Below are positions 49,056-57,880 of a stretch of 64,000 nucleotides of DNA, piece after piece. This DNA comes from Candidatus Eiseniibacteriota bacterium (GTDB taxonomy: Bacteria > Eisenbacteria > RBG-16-71-46 > CAIMUX01): assembly GCA_016712505.1 (NCBI GenBank), contig JADJQY010000004.1, forward strand, positions 186,001 through 250,000, in the 5' to 3' direction. The notes under the pieces are model-generated. The model did not search any database, was not told where the DNA came from, and saw only the letters and a list, made by a program, of their open reading frames with translations. How positions within the stretch are numbered: position 1 is the first letter of the stretch; each line of letters opens with the position of its first letter. The position numbers and the translations under genes were made by a program.

Positions 49056-50839
49056 GAGACTTCCCTCCCTCCGTTGATCTTCGACTCCGGGTACGGCTTG
49101 CCGCCCATCGGCGAGCCTGGCCCGGAAGCGAACCCGGTAGCTTCGATGCCCAGTCTCTTCATGCTGCGCAGCAGGGCGTTCCGATGCTGCCCCAGCAACG
49201 CTGCGGCGCGGGTACGGTTTCCACCCGTGATCCGGAGCGCCTCGACGATAGCCTCCCGTTCCCTCTTCTCCAGCGACGCGAATCCTGCCGGTGATGCTGC
49301 CATCTCCGGGTCTCGGCGGATCGCCGGCGAATCCGTTGCCTCGACTGGACACGCCGGGGCGACTCCGGACCCCGCCGCAAGTTCCCGAGCGTCTTCCAGA
49401 CGCACCTCGCGACCAGCGAAAAAGATGAGCGCACGACGCACGAAGTTCTCCAGTTCCCGGACATTTCCACGCCACGGAAGGCTCGCGAGATAGTGGTGCG
49501 CTGACTGATCGAAGCGAACTCGACGCTCGACCTGCGGTTGGTGGAGCCGACTGAAGTGGTCCACGAGGAGGGGAATGTCCTCCCGTCGTTCCCGTAGTGG
49601 TGGGATGCGCAGTTCGACCACGTTCATTCGGTAGTACAGGTCTTCTCGAAATCTCCCGGCGGCCACCGCATCCGAGAGCGGACGCGAGGCGGCGGCGATC
49701 ACTCGAACGTTGACCGAGGCTTCGGTGTCGCTTCCCAGCGGACGGACCACACCGGTCTCCAGCACCCGCAGGAACTTCGCCTGCAGCGGCATGGCGAGGT
49801 CGACGACCTCATCGAGAAACAGCGTGCCCTGATCCGCGAGGCGAAACAGGCCGGAGTTCTCCCGCTGCGCCCCGGTAAAGGCCCCCTTGGCGTGGCCAAA
49901 GAACAGGCTTTCCATCAGATCGAGTGGGACCGCCGCGCAGTTCTGCGCGACGAATGAGCGCTGGCTGCGTGGGCTGCTGTAGTGCAGCGCTCGAGCGAAG
50001 AGTTCCTTGCCGGTGCCGCTCTCCCCCACCAGCATCACCGGAACGTCCACCCGGGCAACCAATTCAGCTCGACGGAGAAGCGAGTGCATCGAGGCATCGG
50101 CCGTGACGATCAAATCGAGCGGACTCGCGCCAACCACCTGCTGCCGCAAACTCTCGTTCTCGCGCAGAAGCTGCTCGTGCGCGCGTGCCTGCTCCAACGC
50201 GCTCCCGGCCAGCTCCGCGAAGGCCTCGAGAAACGCCAACCCCCCCGAGCTGAAGGCGCGTGTCCGGGTGCGGTGATCGAGGTAGATCGCCCCCACCAGA
50301 TCCCCTCTGGAGCGCAGAGGCACGCACAACACGGATCGCAGTCGTTGACTGTGGACACTGGGTGCATCGAGCCGCGAAAGTTCAGCCGTCGCGTCGTCGA
50401 GGAGCACACGACTCCCGGCGAGCGTCCGGCGGAGCAGGGTTCTGCTCAGGCCGGAGAGACCGCGAAGTTCCTCTGCATCGATGCCGATCGCCGCGGCCGG
50501 GACGAGGATTTCGTCCGCATGCTTGCCCAGCAGAATCGCGCCGCGCTCCGCTTCCAGCGCCCGCACCGAGACCCGGAGGATCTCCTCGAGTAACGCGCCG
50601 AAATTAAGCGTCGTGAGGAGGGAGCTCGCCGCGTCCGTAAGTAGCGCAAAGACACTGCGCTCCAGGTGTCGGTCGACCTGCCTGGCTGTAGGAGAGCCTA
50701 GACCTAGTCCCGGCGGCATGCCTCTTCCCCCCTCGTCCAGATCCGCGGCGAGATCCTCCGCCTCCGTGAGGGAGTCGTACGGATCTAGCGGCTCCGGATC
50801 GGGGCGCTCGAAGAACCTGTTCTCTTCGTTGATACTCAT
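49052..50839 (-). CDS. GAF-domain sigma-54-dependent activator
   Basis: 595 residues from ATG 50839 (a longer TTG frame to 50863 is less likely). Acidic N-terminal segment (about 1-45). GAF domain about 60-215 (LLEEILRVSVRALEAERGAILL ... RSRGDLVGAIYLDHRTRTRAF). AAA+ domain about 240-460 with Walker A GESGTGKE, the sigma-54 contact loop KGAFTGAQ intact, Walker B GTLFLDEV, and RELENFVRRAL. Fis-type HTH at about 540-575 (ITGGNRTRAAALLGQHRNALLRSMKRLG). GAF-type activators of this form are often paired with Ser/Thr kinase-TPR proteins, here the adjacent gene at 51250. Likely acts at the promoters at 54885 and 51051. Confidence 0.93.
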   Translation of the reverse strand: MSINEENRFFERPDPEPLDPYDSLTEAEDLAADLDEGGRGMPPGLGLGSPTARQVDRHLERSVFALLTDAASSLLTTLNFGALLEEILRVSVRALEAERGAILLGKHADEILVPAAAIGIDAEELRGLSGLSRTLLRRTLAGSRVLLDDATAELSRLDAPSVHSQRLRSVLCVPLRSRGDLVGAIYLDHRTRTRAFSSGGLAFLEAFAELAGSALEQARAHEQLLRENESLRQQVVGASPLDLIVTADASMHSLLRRAELVARVDVPVMLVGESGTGKELFARALHYSSPRSQRSFVAQNCAAVPLDLMESLFFGHAKGAFTGAQRENSGLFRLADQGTLFLDEVVDLAMPLQAKFLRVLETGVVRPLGSDTEASVNVRVIAAASRPLSDAVAAGRFREDLYYRMNVVELRIPPLRERREDIPLLVDHFSRLHQPQVERRVRFDQSAHHYLASLPWRGNVRELENFVRRALIFFAGREVRLEDARELAAGSGVAPACPVEATDSPAIRRDPEMAASPAGFASLEKREREAIVEALRITGGNRTRAAALLGQHRNALLRSMKRLGIEATGFASGPGSPMGGKPYPESKINGGREVS

Positions 50840-51249
50840 AGGTTTCCGAGTGAAATGGGCCAAGCTGCGCTGGTCGCACCCCCCAGCGCGACCACGATCC
50901 TGGTTGGTCGGTGAAGAGTCTACGGCCCACTTCGCACCGCCGCCTACCTGAACCTCGCACAGCCTGACCCATGATCACTCGACGGTTGGTCCGCCACGGG
51001 TCACCGGAGTCGAGGGCTCCAGGCTAGGGCTGGCCACCGACCCGACTGCGTCAAGTGCTGTGCCACGAAGAGGAGAATCGAATCCGCTCGCCAATACGTT
51101 GAGATGCATCGTGTTACTCGAGCGGAACGGGCAGGTCGGGCGAAACTCGTCGCCGCAGGGCGGGACACATGTTCGCCAGCGAACGGAACTTGCTCGAATC
51201 CGAACAGCATCGCTGTTCGCAATCGGGCGTCACGGTCGACCACGAACAG
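50840..51249 (-). promoter_or_regulatory. Upstream region of the GAF activator with -24/-12-like motif and dyads
   Basis: 410 bases without a convincing gene. On the minus strand TGGCAC-N5-TTGA (51065-51051) matches the sigma-54 consensus except for the last -12 base (GA instead of GC). Further upstream are two dyads: GTTCGC-CA-GCGAAC at 51171-51184, and CGAACAGC-ATC-GCTGTTCG at 51201-51219. They are at a distance typical of activator enhancer sites. TGTTCGC is common to both and to 54755-54761. This fits self-activation by the GAF activator (inference). Confidence 0.4.
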
Positions 51250-54200
51250 CTACTGCCCTTGGGATTCCCAGAGGGCGGACATGCGGAGTCCATCCGCGAC
51301 GATCAACGGGAACTGAAGGGCTTTGCCGGTCCGAAGTCCGGAGGCGAGCGACTCTCGGGCGCGGCCAACCTCGCCGGCACGCCACAGGCAGTCAGCCAGC
51401 ATCAGTCGACTCCGCGCGGCGAAGTAGGCAAAACCGGGCGGTTCGAGCAAGTCGGCTGCGGCCCGGAACTGCCCAGTCGCCTGGGTGAAGTCACCTCGCT
51501 GGCGAAGCAGCAGTCCGACGTGGTGGTGATACCTCCCACGCTCCAGCGCATCCGACGTTTGGCCCAACTCAACGCGGCATCCCTCCAGCCAGGTAGACGC
51601 TGCATCGAGGTTTCCCTCTGCCTGGGCCGACGCCGCCTCCCAGCGTGCGACGAGCGACGGGGCGTAGCGCGAGCATCCATCCCGAAGGTGGGCCACCGTT
51701 CCGCCGTAGGAGGCAAGTTCACTCAGCAGCCACAGGTCAAGGAAGATGTCCAGGGCCATTCGCAGCATCACCGAGCGGACCTGAACTTCGCTCGAATCCT
51801 CCAGCAGTTCACACGACTGCGCCGCGGCAGCGACGGCCCGCGCACGATCACCGGAATAGAGCGCCAGCAACGCGGCGGACATGCGAACCGCCGGGTGCCA
51901 GTTCCGATCCCGGCGGACTTCCATGGCGTCAGCAAGGCGGCGAATCAACGAGCCTGCATCCCGCGTCCGGCCGAGGAGAACCGCAATCCAACCGAGTTGC
52001 ACCCGGCAACGCACCTGCCAGCGAGCGGGCGTGTCCGCGGAGACCAGGCCGAGCGCGGTCCGCAGAGCCTCATCGGCCCGCCGAAGTTCGCCCGAGGCCT
52101 CGAGTACCTGGCTGAGGCCAAGCATCATGATGAGCCGCGTGTACCGGGACTTCGCACTCTCGCATGCCCTCTCGAGGTATCCGGCCGCAAGATCAGGCCT
52201 GCCGGGCATCTCGAGGTACCCCAGGAAGGCAAGCGCATTCACCTCGGTGTTCGAGCCGGTACCCTGGTGAGCCTCGGCGGCGCGTCGCGCCGCGGCGCGC
52301 GCCTCCTCGATCTCTCCCACCGCGGCAAACCTGCGGCCCCGCTCGTACTCCAGCCTGCCTTGGTCGGGGCCTCGGCCGTCCCGTGCGAGCGCCTCCACCC
52401 TCTCCCACGCGGAGGATCCGGTCTCCTCTTGCGGCCCCGACTGCAGCCGCGCCGCGCAGTCGAGAAGCGCCTCGATGCCCCAGGGAGAGGAGGCGTCCTC
52501 GGCGAGCTCCGCGAGCAACTCGCGGGCGAGTGGATCTCCGGCCACGGCCAAAGCACGTGCGATTTCGAGCCCGAGACGTTGGTAGGGCCAGGCAGGACCG
52601 AGCAGCTCGGCCAGCTCTCGAGTGCGGTGAGCGAACAACACGCGAGTCCAGGGGACGTTCGTGTCGGGTGGATCTAGCAAGGCGCGTATCACCGCGAACT
52701 CGCGCTGCACCACCGCGCGTTCCAGAAAGTCGCTCAGTAGCGCGCGGAGTTGCTCTTTCCCGCCGAGACGGTGGAGGCGGGCGACGCACTCGCGGATCTC
52801 GTGGGGACGCTGGATGTCGGGAACAAGGCGCGCGGCGAGCCAGCGGTCGAGGTCGACGACATTGGGCGGCGGGCTGGCGAACGCGGCCTGGTGCGCACGG
52901 GCGGAGATCCACTGGAGTCGTTGCTCGTCGCCGACCCGAACCCAGCCGGCATCGAGAAGAGTCGGTAAGCCTGGAGGCGAACAGAACTCGGCCAGCAGAG
53001 TGCGGGCGATGTCGACCGGGGGGGTCGTTCCCGCACGGGCCAGCACGGCAAGAAGGTGCTGGGTGCTTGCGTCAGCGGCGCCAAAGCTCGGTTCGGGGGG
53101 CGGAGCGGCGCAGAGATGCTCCGAGCAGGGAATCCACCCGAGGGCGCCGTCGGAAGCTCCGGCGTCGACCATTCGGGCGAACTCAGGGGCGCACAGACGA
53201 AGGTCGCCCTCGCACCGTTCATGCAGCGCTGCCGAGACCTGCACGGTGACGGGACCGTCGTGCCCGAGTGACATGGCCACGACTTCCGCGAAGTCGGAGG
53301 CGGAGAGGCGATCGAGGAAGACGTGGTCCACGATCCAGTCGGTGGCGCCGTCTTGACCAAGGCGATCGAGCACGCGAGCCGTCGCCTGCTGAGGGCCCGG
53401 TTCACCGATGGCCACCAGCAGGAGTCGGGTGCCGGACTCGGTCACCTCGTTCAGGAGCGCGGGCAAGAGAACCGGGGGCGTCGGGGCGGCACAGCCGGGA
53501 GTCCGCGGGAAGAGCTCGCCGAGATCGACCGCCGCCCAGCGCACCTCCGGGGTTGCGATCAACCCTTCGAGGAGTCCGCGGGAGAGACCGCAGTGCGGGG
53601 CGCCGTGGATCAGGACTGCGGCGCCTTTGCCGGGCGACCTGCGTTCCTCGACCCTGCTCGCTGCCGCGAGGAGCGCGGTCGGGAGTGCCTCGCGCCCACG
53701 AAACGCCCCTCCCCCGATGCTGGGGCGCGCCTCCGCGGCCGGCAGGTTCAGCGCGGCGGCGAGTTCACGCGCGAACTCGAGGATGGTCCTGAACCTCCGC
53801 GATGCCATCGACGAGCCGAGCCGCTCGAGCAGGGGTGACCAAAGCGGATCGTGGCGGAGGGTAGGAAACAGATCAAGGATCGTGACCGCGAGGGAAAACT
53901 GATCGGCGCGTGCGTCGACCCGCCAGCCGCGCACGATCTCCGGGGCGACATACCCGTGCGAGCCTCCGAGCGGGCGTTCGTCCCAACCTCCCCGTTCGAA
54001 GGCGAAGGTGTGCCCCAGGTCGAGGAGCCGCACGCGCGGACCGGTGCTCGTCGCCGGGGCGTCCTCGAGGAGGATGTTCGAAGGCTTGATGTCGCAGTGC
54101 GCCAGCCCGAGGCGGTGGAAGCGAGCGAGGCATTCGCTGATCGCGAGAGCAAGCGGGCCGGCCATGGCGATCGGGGGCGGGGTCTGGAGCAGCGTCGATC

Positions 54201-54489
54201 CCGCGAGTCGCTCCATGGTCAGCGCGGCCCGGTCGTCACCCACGAACTCGAAGTCGAGCAGCCTTGGTGCGACTCCTGGCGGCGCGTGCAGGAGAGCTCG
54301 CGCTTCGGCGATGCAGTGCTCCGCAGGCCCGGACTTCCGGATGACCTGGGTCCCCGTCAGCAGATCCAAGGCAAACCACGTGAAACGGCCGTCCGCCTCG
54401 CGGAGCGGGGATAGCGCACGATACCGCCCGCCCCGGACGGAATCGTTCGGAATCGGGCGCCCGCCACCGTTCGCATCCAGACTCGCCAT
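51250..54489 (-). CDS. Ser/Thr kinase-like protein with NTPase-like middle and TPR C-terminus
   Basis: 1079 residues, no signal peptide. Kinase-like domain about 20-260: VIRKSG and EARALL could be the Lys/Glu pair, catalytic loop AHCDIKPSNILL (HCD for HRD), DLG for DFG (VRLLDLGHTF), and YVAPEIVRGWRVDARADQFSLAV. The glycine loop is not recognisable. The middle (about 280-480) starts with a degenerate P-loop (IHGAPHCGLSRGL, lacking the Lys), like the inactive NTPase of PknK/MalT-type proteins. From about 640 to the end are TPR-like helices. This kinase-AAA-TPR layout is known from Myxobacteria, Planctomycetes and similar bacteria beside sigma-54 activators. It is probably the sensor or modifier for the GAF activator. 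Confidence 0.85.
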   Translation of the reverse strand: MASLDANGGGRPIPNDSVRGGRYRALSPLREADGRFTWFALDLLTGTQVIRKSGPAEHCIAEARALLHAPPGVAPRLLDFEFVGDDRAALTMERLAGSTLLQTPPPIAMAGPLALAISECLARFHRLGLAHCDIKPSNILLEDAPATSTGPRVRLLDLGHTFAFERGGWDERPLGGSHGYVAPEIVRGWRVDARADQFSLAVTILDLFPTLRHDPLWSPLLERLGSSMASRRFRTILEFARELAAALNLPAAEARPSIGGGAFRGREALPTALLAAASRVEERRSPGKGAAVLIHGAPHCGLSRGLLEGLIATPEVRWAAVDLGELFPRTPGCAAPTPPVLLPALLNEVTESGTRLLLVAIGEPGPQQATARVLDRLGQDGATDWIVDHVFLDRLSASDFAEVVAMSLGHDGPVTVQVSAALHERCEGDLRLCAPEFARMVDAGASDGALGWIPCSEHLCAAPPPEPSFGAADASTQHLLAVLARAGTTPPVDIARTLLAEFCSPPGLPTLLDAGWVRVGDEQRLQWISARAHQAAFASPPPNVVDLDRWLAARLVPDIQRPHEIRECVARLHRLGGKEQLRALLSDFLERAVVQREFAVIRALLDPPDTNVPWTRVLFAHRTRELAELLGPAWPYQRLGLEIARALAVAGDPLARELLAELAEDASSPWGIEALLDCAARLQSGPQEETGSSAWERVEALARDGRGPDQGRLEYERGRRFAAVGEIEEARAAARRAAEAHQGTGSNTEVNALAFLGYLEMPGRPDLAAGYLERACESAKSRYTRLIMMLGLSQVLEASGELRRADEALRTALGLVSADTPARWQVRCRVQLGWIAVLLGRTRDAGSLIRRLADAMEVRRDRNWHPAVRMSAALLALYSGDRARAVAAAAQSCELLEDSSEVQVRSVMLRMALDIFLDLWLLSELASYGGTVAHLRDGCSRYAPSLVARWEAASAQAEGNLDAASTWLEGCRVELGQTSDALERGRYHHHVGLLLRQRGDFTQATGQFRAAADLLEPPGFAYFAARSRLMLADCLWRAGEVGRARESLASGLRTGKALQFPLIVADGLRMSALWESQGQ

Positions 54490-54618
54490 GCGGGGAGAGT
54501 AGCCTGCGTTGGGGGCGGACTGAAGTCAGGAGTTCCGCAGAACGCGCCGCGCATGCGGCACGGAAGCAGCTTCGAGCGTCTGCCTGCCGGACGGCCGAGG
54601 CGCTCGAACCACAGCGTT

Positions 54619-54903
54619 TCAGCCAGAGGTCGACTCCGGGTTGTAGCGCAGATGCCGGTAGGTCGGGTCCAGATGCCACCGCACGGTGCAGCAGTCCTCG
54701 GGCGACGGTCCTTCGTCCGCGCGGGGGGGATCGGCAGCGTTCGGGAGTGAGCGTTGTTCGCGTTCGGAATCGGGTCGATCCCCGGAGTAAGAGTGGCGCG
54801 GGCGCCAAAGCGCCACGAGATTCGAAACACGGGAGTCATTGCAGACGACGCAGTTGCACCAGCGGTGCGTATTGGAAGAGGCGCTTGGCACGCAAGTTGC
54901 CAC
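54619..54903 (-). CDS. Doubtful small ORF, possibly a decayed relative of the secreted protein at 48606
   Basis: 94 codons. The last 37 (ADEGPSPEDCCTVRWHL ... RHLRYNPESTSG) have protein-like composition. Both this ORF and the 149-residue secreted protein have a CC pair and the string LRYNP at or near the C-terminus. The N-terminal half overlaps the sigma-54 promoter and has no signal peptide or ribosome site. Could be a remnant or chance. Confidence 0.2.
   Translation of the reverse strand: MATCVPSASSNTHRWCNCVVCNDSRVSNLVALWRPRHSYSGDRPDSEREQRSLPNAADPPRADEGPSPEDCCTVRWHLDPTYRHLRYNPESTSG
54885..54901 (+). promoter_or_regulatory. Sigma-54 promoter of the secreted-protein gene
   Basis: TTGGCACGCAAGTTGCC matches the -24/-12 consensus YTGGCACG-N4-TTGCW at every core position (GG at 54887-54888, GC at 54899-54900, 10 bases between). 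The start would be near 54912, about 55 bases before the ATG at 54967. A 24-bp dyad centred 107 bases upstream of that start is at enhancer distance. The GAF sigma-54 activator 4 kb away is the best candidate activator. Confidence 0.8.
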
Positions 54904-54966
54904 AGGCGTTCCACCCGCGCCGCAACGGAGCGGGACTGGTGCCTGACGATCAACAAGGAGTCAAAG

Positions 54967-55320
54967 ATGTCGAAGAAGATCGGATGGATCGCGATGGGCC
55001 TGATGCTGGCCGGGCTGAGCGCTCCTGCAAGGGTTGATGCTTGCGAGATCGTGAACGCTACGTTGGGGTGCAGCTACGATCCGGGCTGCCACCGGAACGC
55101 ATACTACATCACCGTCGAGTTCGCACCTGGTTGTGAAGACGAGTCGTTCAGGGTCGAGCGGCGCTGCGGCAGTGGCCCTTGGACCATGCTGGCGACCAAC
55201 CAGACCACACAGTTCTCCGAGTGCGCCCCGGAAGCGTTCTGCGGTATGGGATACCAGTACCGCGTCACCGCGAATGTCGGCGGTAGCAGTATCATTCTCG
55301 GCCCCACGACCTGCAACTGA
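54967..55320 (+). CDS. Small secreted protein with eight cysteines, FN3-like
   Basis: 117 residues; AAGGAG upstream of ATG 54967. Signal peptide MSKKIGWIAMGLMLAGLSAPARVDA. The mature about 92 residues contain eight Cys, so likely four disulfides. The strand pattern resembles a fibronectin-III domain (YYITVEFAPGC, FRVERRCGSGPWTMLATN, YQYRVTANVGG). No family recognised. Expressed from a strong predicted sigma-54 promoter, so produced only when an activator is switched on. Confidence 0.8.
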   Translation: MSKKIGWIAMGLMLAGLSAPARVDACEIVNATLGCSYDPGCHRNAYYITVEFAPGCEDESFRVERRCGSGPWTMLATNQTTQFSECAPEAFCGMGYQYRVTANVGGSSIILGPTTCN

Positions 55321-55340
55321 TCACAACTCCCGGCTGCGTC

Positions 55341-55382
55341 AACGCGCGGCGTGGAGGGCGATGCCCTTCCGCGCCGCGCGTT
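55341..55382. terminator. Bidirectional hairpin between convergent genes
   Basis: AACGCGCGGCG at 55341-55351 pairs perfectly with CGCCGCGCGTT at 55372-55382; inside, GGAGGGC and GCCCTTCC pair imperfectly. It lies 20 bases after the secreted-protein stop and 47 bases beyond the rhodanese gene stop, and ends both transcripts. Confidence 0.7.
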
Positions 55383-55429
55383 CGGCGATCCGCGCTCGCG
55401 GAGGTCCGCCCGGCGCGATCGCGATCGGA

Positions 55430-56455
55430 TCAGTCCCCGGTCTCGATCGGATAGCCTTCGGCTCCTTCGGCAAACTCGACGAAGGGGGTGATGGCGCGGA
55501 CGGTGGCGTCCTTGGTCCAGCCGCACATGCCGTGCTTCAGGTTGGTCGCCTTGTAGCCCATCATGCAGAGCGCGGTGGTGGCTACGCCGCCGGTGTGGCC
55601 GGTGTAGCAGTAGACGACGATCTCGCGCGAGGGGTCGAGCTTCTCCAGCTTTTCGAGCTTGGTGATTTCTCGCCAGGGGATGTTGTACGCACCTGGGATG
55701 TGCCCCTTGTCGTAGTCGGCGCGGGAGCGCACGGAGAGGATCAACGGATCGTTGGCCGCGTTGCCGTCGTTCAGGTTGGCGAAGAGGGCGCTGGCGCTGA
55801 TCACCGGGGACGCGGTACCGGAGACGTAGGCCTCAGCAGCGGCGCGGGTGATCTCCAGGATGTCTCCGGAGTCGCTCACCTCGAGGTCCGGGGGCTGGAA
55901 GGTAGCGCTGCCGAACTCGTGCGCGGTGGTTTCGACCGCGTAGTCGGGCACGTCGGCTTCGCGGAATGGGGTCTGGGCCCGCACCTCGGCGTTGGGCGTC
56001 CAGGACATGATGCCGAACTTCATGTTCACCGCCTGGTAGCCGAGCGAGCGGAGCAGGGTCGTGCTGACTGCCCCGGTGTGGCCGGTGTAGCAGTAGACGA
56101 CGATCTGGCGATCACGGGGCAGAGTGGCCAGCTTGGCGGGTTGCCCGAGCTCCTTCCAGAAGATGTTGTGCGCCCCCGGGACGTGCCCTCGCGCGAAGTC
56201 GGTCGCGGAGCGAACGCTCACGATGTAGGGATCGTTGGTGGTGTTGCCGTCGTTCAGATTGGCGAAGAGATCGGCGGCGTTGATGGTGGGGGCCACGGTG
56301 CTCTCCACATAGGTGGCGAGTGACCCACGCGCGGCCTCGAACTGGTCGGTGGGCTGCGGGTCCGGGCCCTTGTCGTCGTCGTCATCGGAGCACCCGGCCA
56401 TCCAGCCGAGGGACATCACCAGCGCGAGCAGTGCAGTCAGCTTTCGGATCGACAT
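55430..56455 (-). CDS. extH: Double-rhodanese lipoprotein (ExtH-like)
   Basis: 341 residues; AGGAGGAAGACC before ATG 56455. Lipobox LGWMAGC (Cys about 22), then an Asp-rich spacer (SDDDDDK). Two rhodanese domains (about 45-170 and 205-330), both with the same catalytic loop VVYCYTGHTG containing the persulfide Cys, and both with the GH[VI]PGA-NI signature. Rhodanese lipoproteins next to multiheme cytochromes are known as ExtH in the Geobacter ext cluster, which I recall as linked to selenite/tellurite or metal reduction. It is 63 bases downstream of the cytochrome gene in the same operon. The name rests on context and recollection. Confidence 0.85.
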   Translation of the reverse strand: MSIRKLTALLALVMSLGWMAGCSDDDDDKGPDPQPTDQFEAARGSLATYVESTVAPTINAADLFANLNDGNTTNDPYIVSVRSATDFARGHVPGAHNIFWKELGQPAKLATLPRDRQIVVYCYTGHTGAVSTTLLRSLGYQAVNMKFGIMSWTPNAEVRAQTPFREADVPDYAVETTAHEFGSATFQPPDLEVSDSGDILEITRAAAEAYVSGTASPVISASALFANLNDGNAANDPLILSVRSRADYDKGHIPGAYNIPWREITKLEKLEKLDPSREIVVYCYTGHTGGVATTALCMMGYKATNLKHGMCGWTKDATVRAITPFVEFAEGAEGYPIETGD

Positions 56456-56518
56456 GGTCTTCCTCCTGGTTCGGATCGGGGCGCTGCCAGAAGCGACGCC
56501 CGTTTCAGCAAGGGCGCG

Positions 56519-57880
56519 TCAGCGAAGCGTCGCGATCACGCCCTGGTTCGCTTCGCGTTCCGAGGTCGACATCACGCCTTGTTGGATCAACAAGTCGATG
56601 TAGGCCTCGGTCAGGAACAGTTCTTCGCGGTCGTGGCAGGCGGAGGAGCAGGCGCCGCTGCCGGGATAGGCCTGGCTGGTGCGCTTCCGGATGTTGTGCG
56701 GCGTCGCCATGCGCCAGGTGGGGAGCGCGGCATACGACGACATGGCGATGCCCCAGGGACCAAAGGTGTCCTCGGCAATCGGGATGTGGCGCAGGACGAC
56801 CCAGTCCCAGGGATGGGCGGTGTCAGGCGCGGGATTCCGGCCGATACGGAAGTCGATCCGGGACGGGTGTCTGAGTCCCTGGCGGTCGGTCTGGACGTGG
56901 CAGCCGTAGCAGTTCTTGTACGACTGCGCATGACAGACCTGACAGGAGAGTTGCTCCGCGCTCGTGGCGCGGGCATGGAACGAGTGCCAGAGGTTGGAAT
57001 CAGACTCGACCTCCGGATGGCAGTCGAGGCAGTTGGCCGCACCTGGTGCGTGATAGCGGGAGTCCGGCGTGGTTCCGTCGCCGTGAAGCTCCGCGCCGTC
57101 GTGGCAATGACCGCAGTTCATCAGCTTGAGGTAGTGCGCATCGGCCGGGATCGGGGTGTCACCCAGCTTGTTCTCTCCCCGGAACTCGTTGCCGACCCGG
57201 CTGCCGTGGCAGGCGGTGCAGTTGTCCTGCTGGGAAGGCCGCCGCAGGACCTGGTGACCGTTCACCACCCCACCGCCGATCGCGTTGGGGCGGCTGATGT
57301 GACACTGGCCGCAGGTGGTGTGGCAGGAAGCGCAACGCGCCTCGAACATCGCATCGACCTGCCCGGCCGGCCCGGCGCCGCGGAGGTCGAACATGGTGTG
57401 ATAGCCATTCTGGGTGGCATGGAGACTCGCCGCGTGGTTCTCGACCTCATCGGCGTGACACTCGCGGCAAGCTGGGGAATCCCAGGCCGAGGGATCGGCG
57501 ATCATCCCGGCATGTGCCTCTGCCTTGACGGCTGCTTCATCGTCGCCAAGGTGACACGAGACGCAGCTCTTCCCGTGCGGCTCCGAACCGACGAACGACT
57601 CACTGACCAGGACCTTTTCCCACGCCTCCAACGGAGGCGCTGTTCCGCCTCAGCCCTCCCCCGGATTCTCCGGAACCTCCGTGGTATCGGGAGCGGCAGA
57701 TGCGATCAGGCTTGCCTGATCCGTGTGACAGTCGACACACGTGCCCGTGGCGGTGTCGATCGGCGGGTCGGTCTTCTTGTCCTCCGAGCCGCATCCGACC
57801 AGCAGCAACAGCGCGGGGATCAAGAGCGTCCGGAGCGGGAGCGCGACGATCTCCGGCCACCTCATGAAGCGGATGAACAT
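56519..57880 (-). CDS. extKL: Multiheme cytochrome lipoprotein with in-frame UGA, candidate selenoprotein (ExtKL-like)
   Basis: Reading through TGA at 57652-57650 (codon 77) gives 453 residues. ATG 57880 has AGGAGG 7 bases before it. Residues 1-76 hold a lipoprotein signal (ALLLLVGC), one CVDCH site and the linker TTEVPENPGEG. After the UGA comes GGTAPPLEAWEKVLVSE and nine more CxxCH sites (CVSCH, CRECH, CASCH, CGQCH, CTACH, CGHCH, CLDCH, CQVCH, CYGCH) plus one CSSACH. The downstream part has no signal peptide or ribosome site of its own, yet heme attachment needs export, so the two parts must be one protein. A SECIS-like hairpin follows the UGA. I recall ExtK/ExtL being joined as ExtKL in related operons, next to a rhodanese as here. 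A nonsense mutation or sequencing error is the alternative. Confidence 0.78.
57623..57652 (-). promoter_or_regulatory. UGA codon and SECIS-like hairpin
   Basis: On the minus strand the TGA (57652-57650) is followed by 10 bases, then CGCCTCC (57639-57633), loop GTT (57632-57630) and GGAGGCG (57629-57623). This gives a perfect 7-bp stem with an extra G-U pair. The loop starts with G then U, 18 bases after the UGA. This meets the bacterial SECIS rule of thumb (apical G/U loop 16-37 bases after UGA). A competing weaker pairing of GAGGCG with CGCCTC exists. Confidence 0.6.

Larger units (their letters stand above)
54490..54966. other. Divergent intergenic region with sigma-54 promoter and a possible small ORF
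   Basis: 477 bases between the kinase-like gene (minus) and a small secreted protein (plus). It holds the promoter at 54885-54901, the dyad GTGGCGC-N10-GCGCCAC at 54793-54816, a TGTTCGC motif at 54755-54761, and a doubtful 94-codon minus-strand ORF at 54619-54903. Confidence 0.6.

Noticed and set aside
51001..51243. 80-codon minus-strand ORF between the kinase-like and activator genes
   Set aside because: No ribosome site or known domain; it covers the predicted promoter and dyads.
57650..57880. Stand-alone 76-residue monoheme lipoprotein ending at the UGA
   Set aside because: The next heme domain in the same frame would then lack an export signal and a ribosome site; read-through is the better explanation, though not proven.
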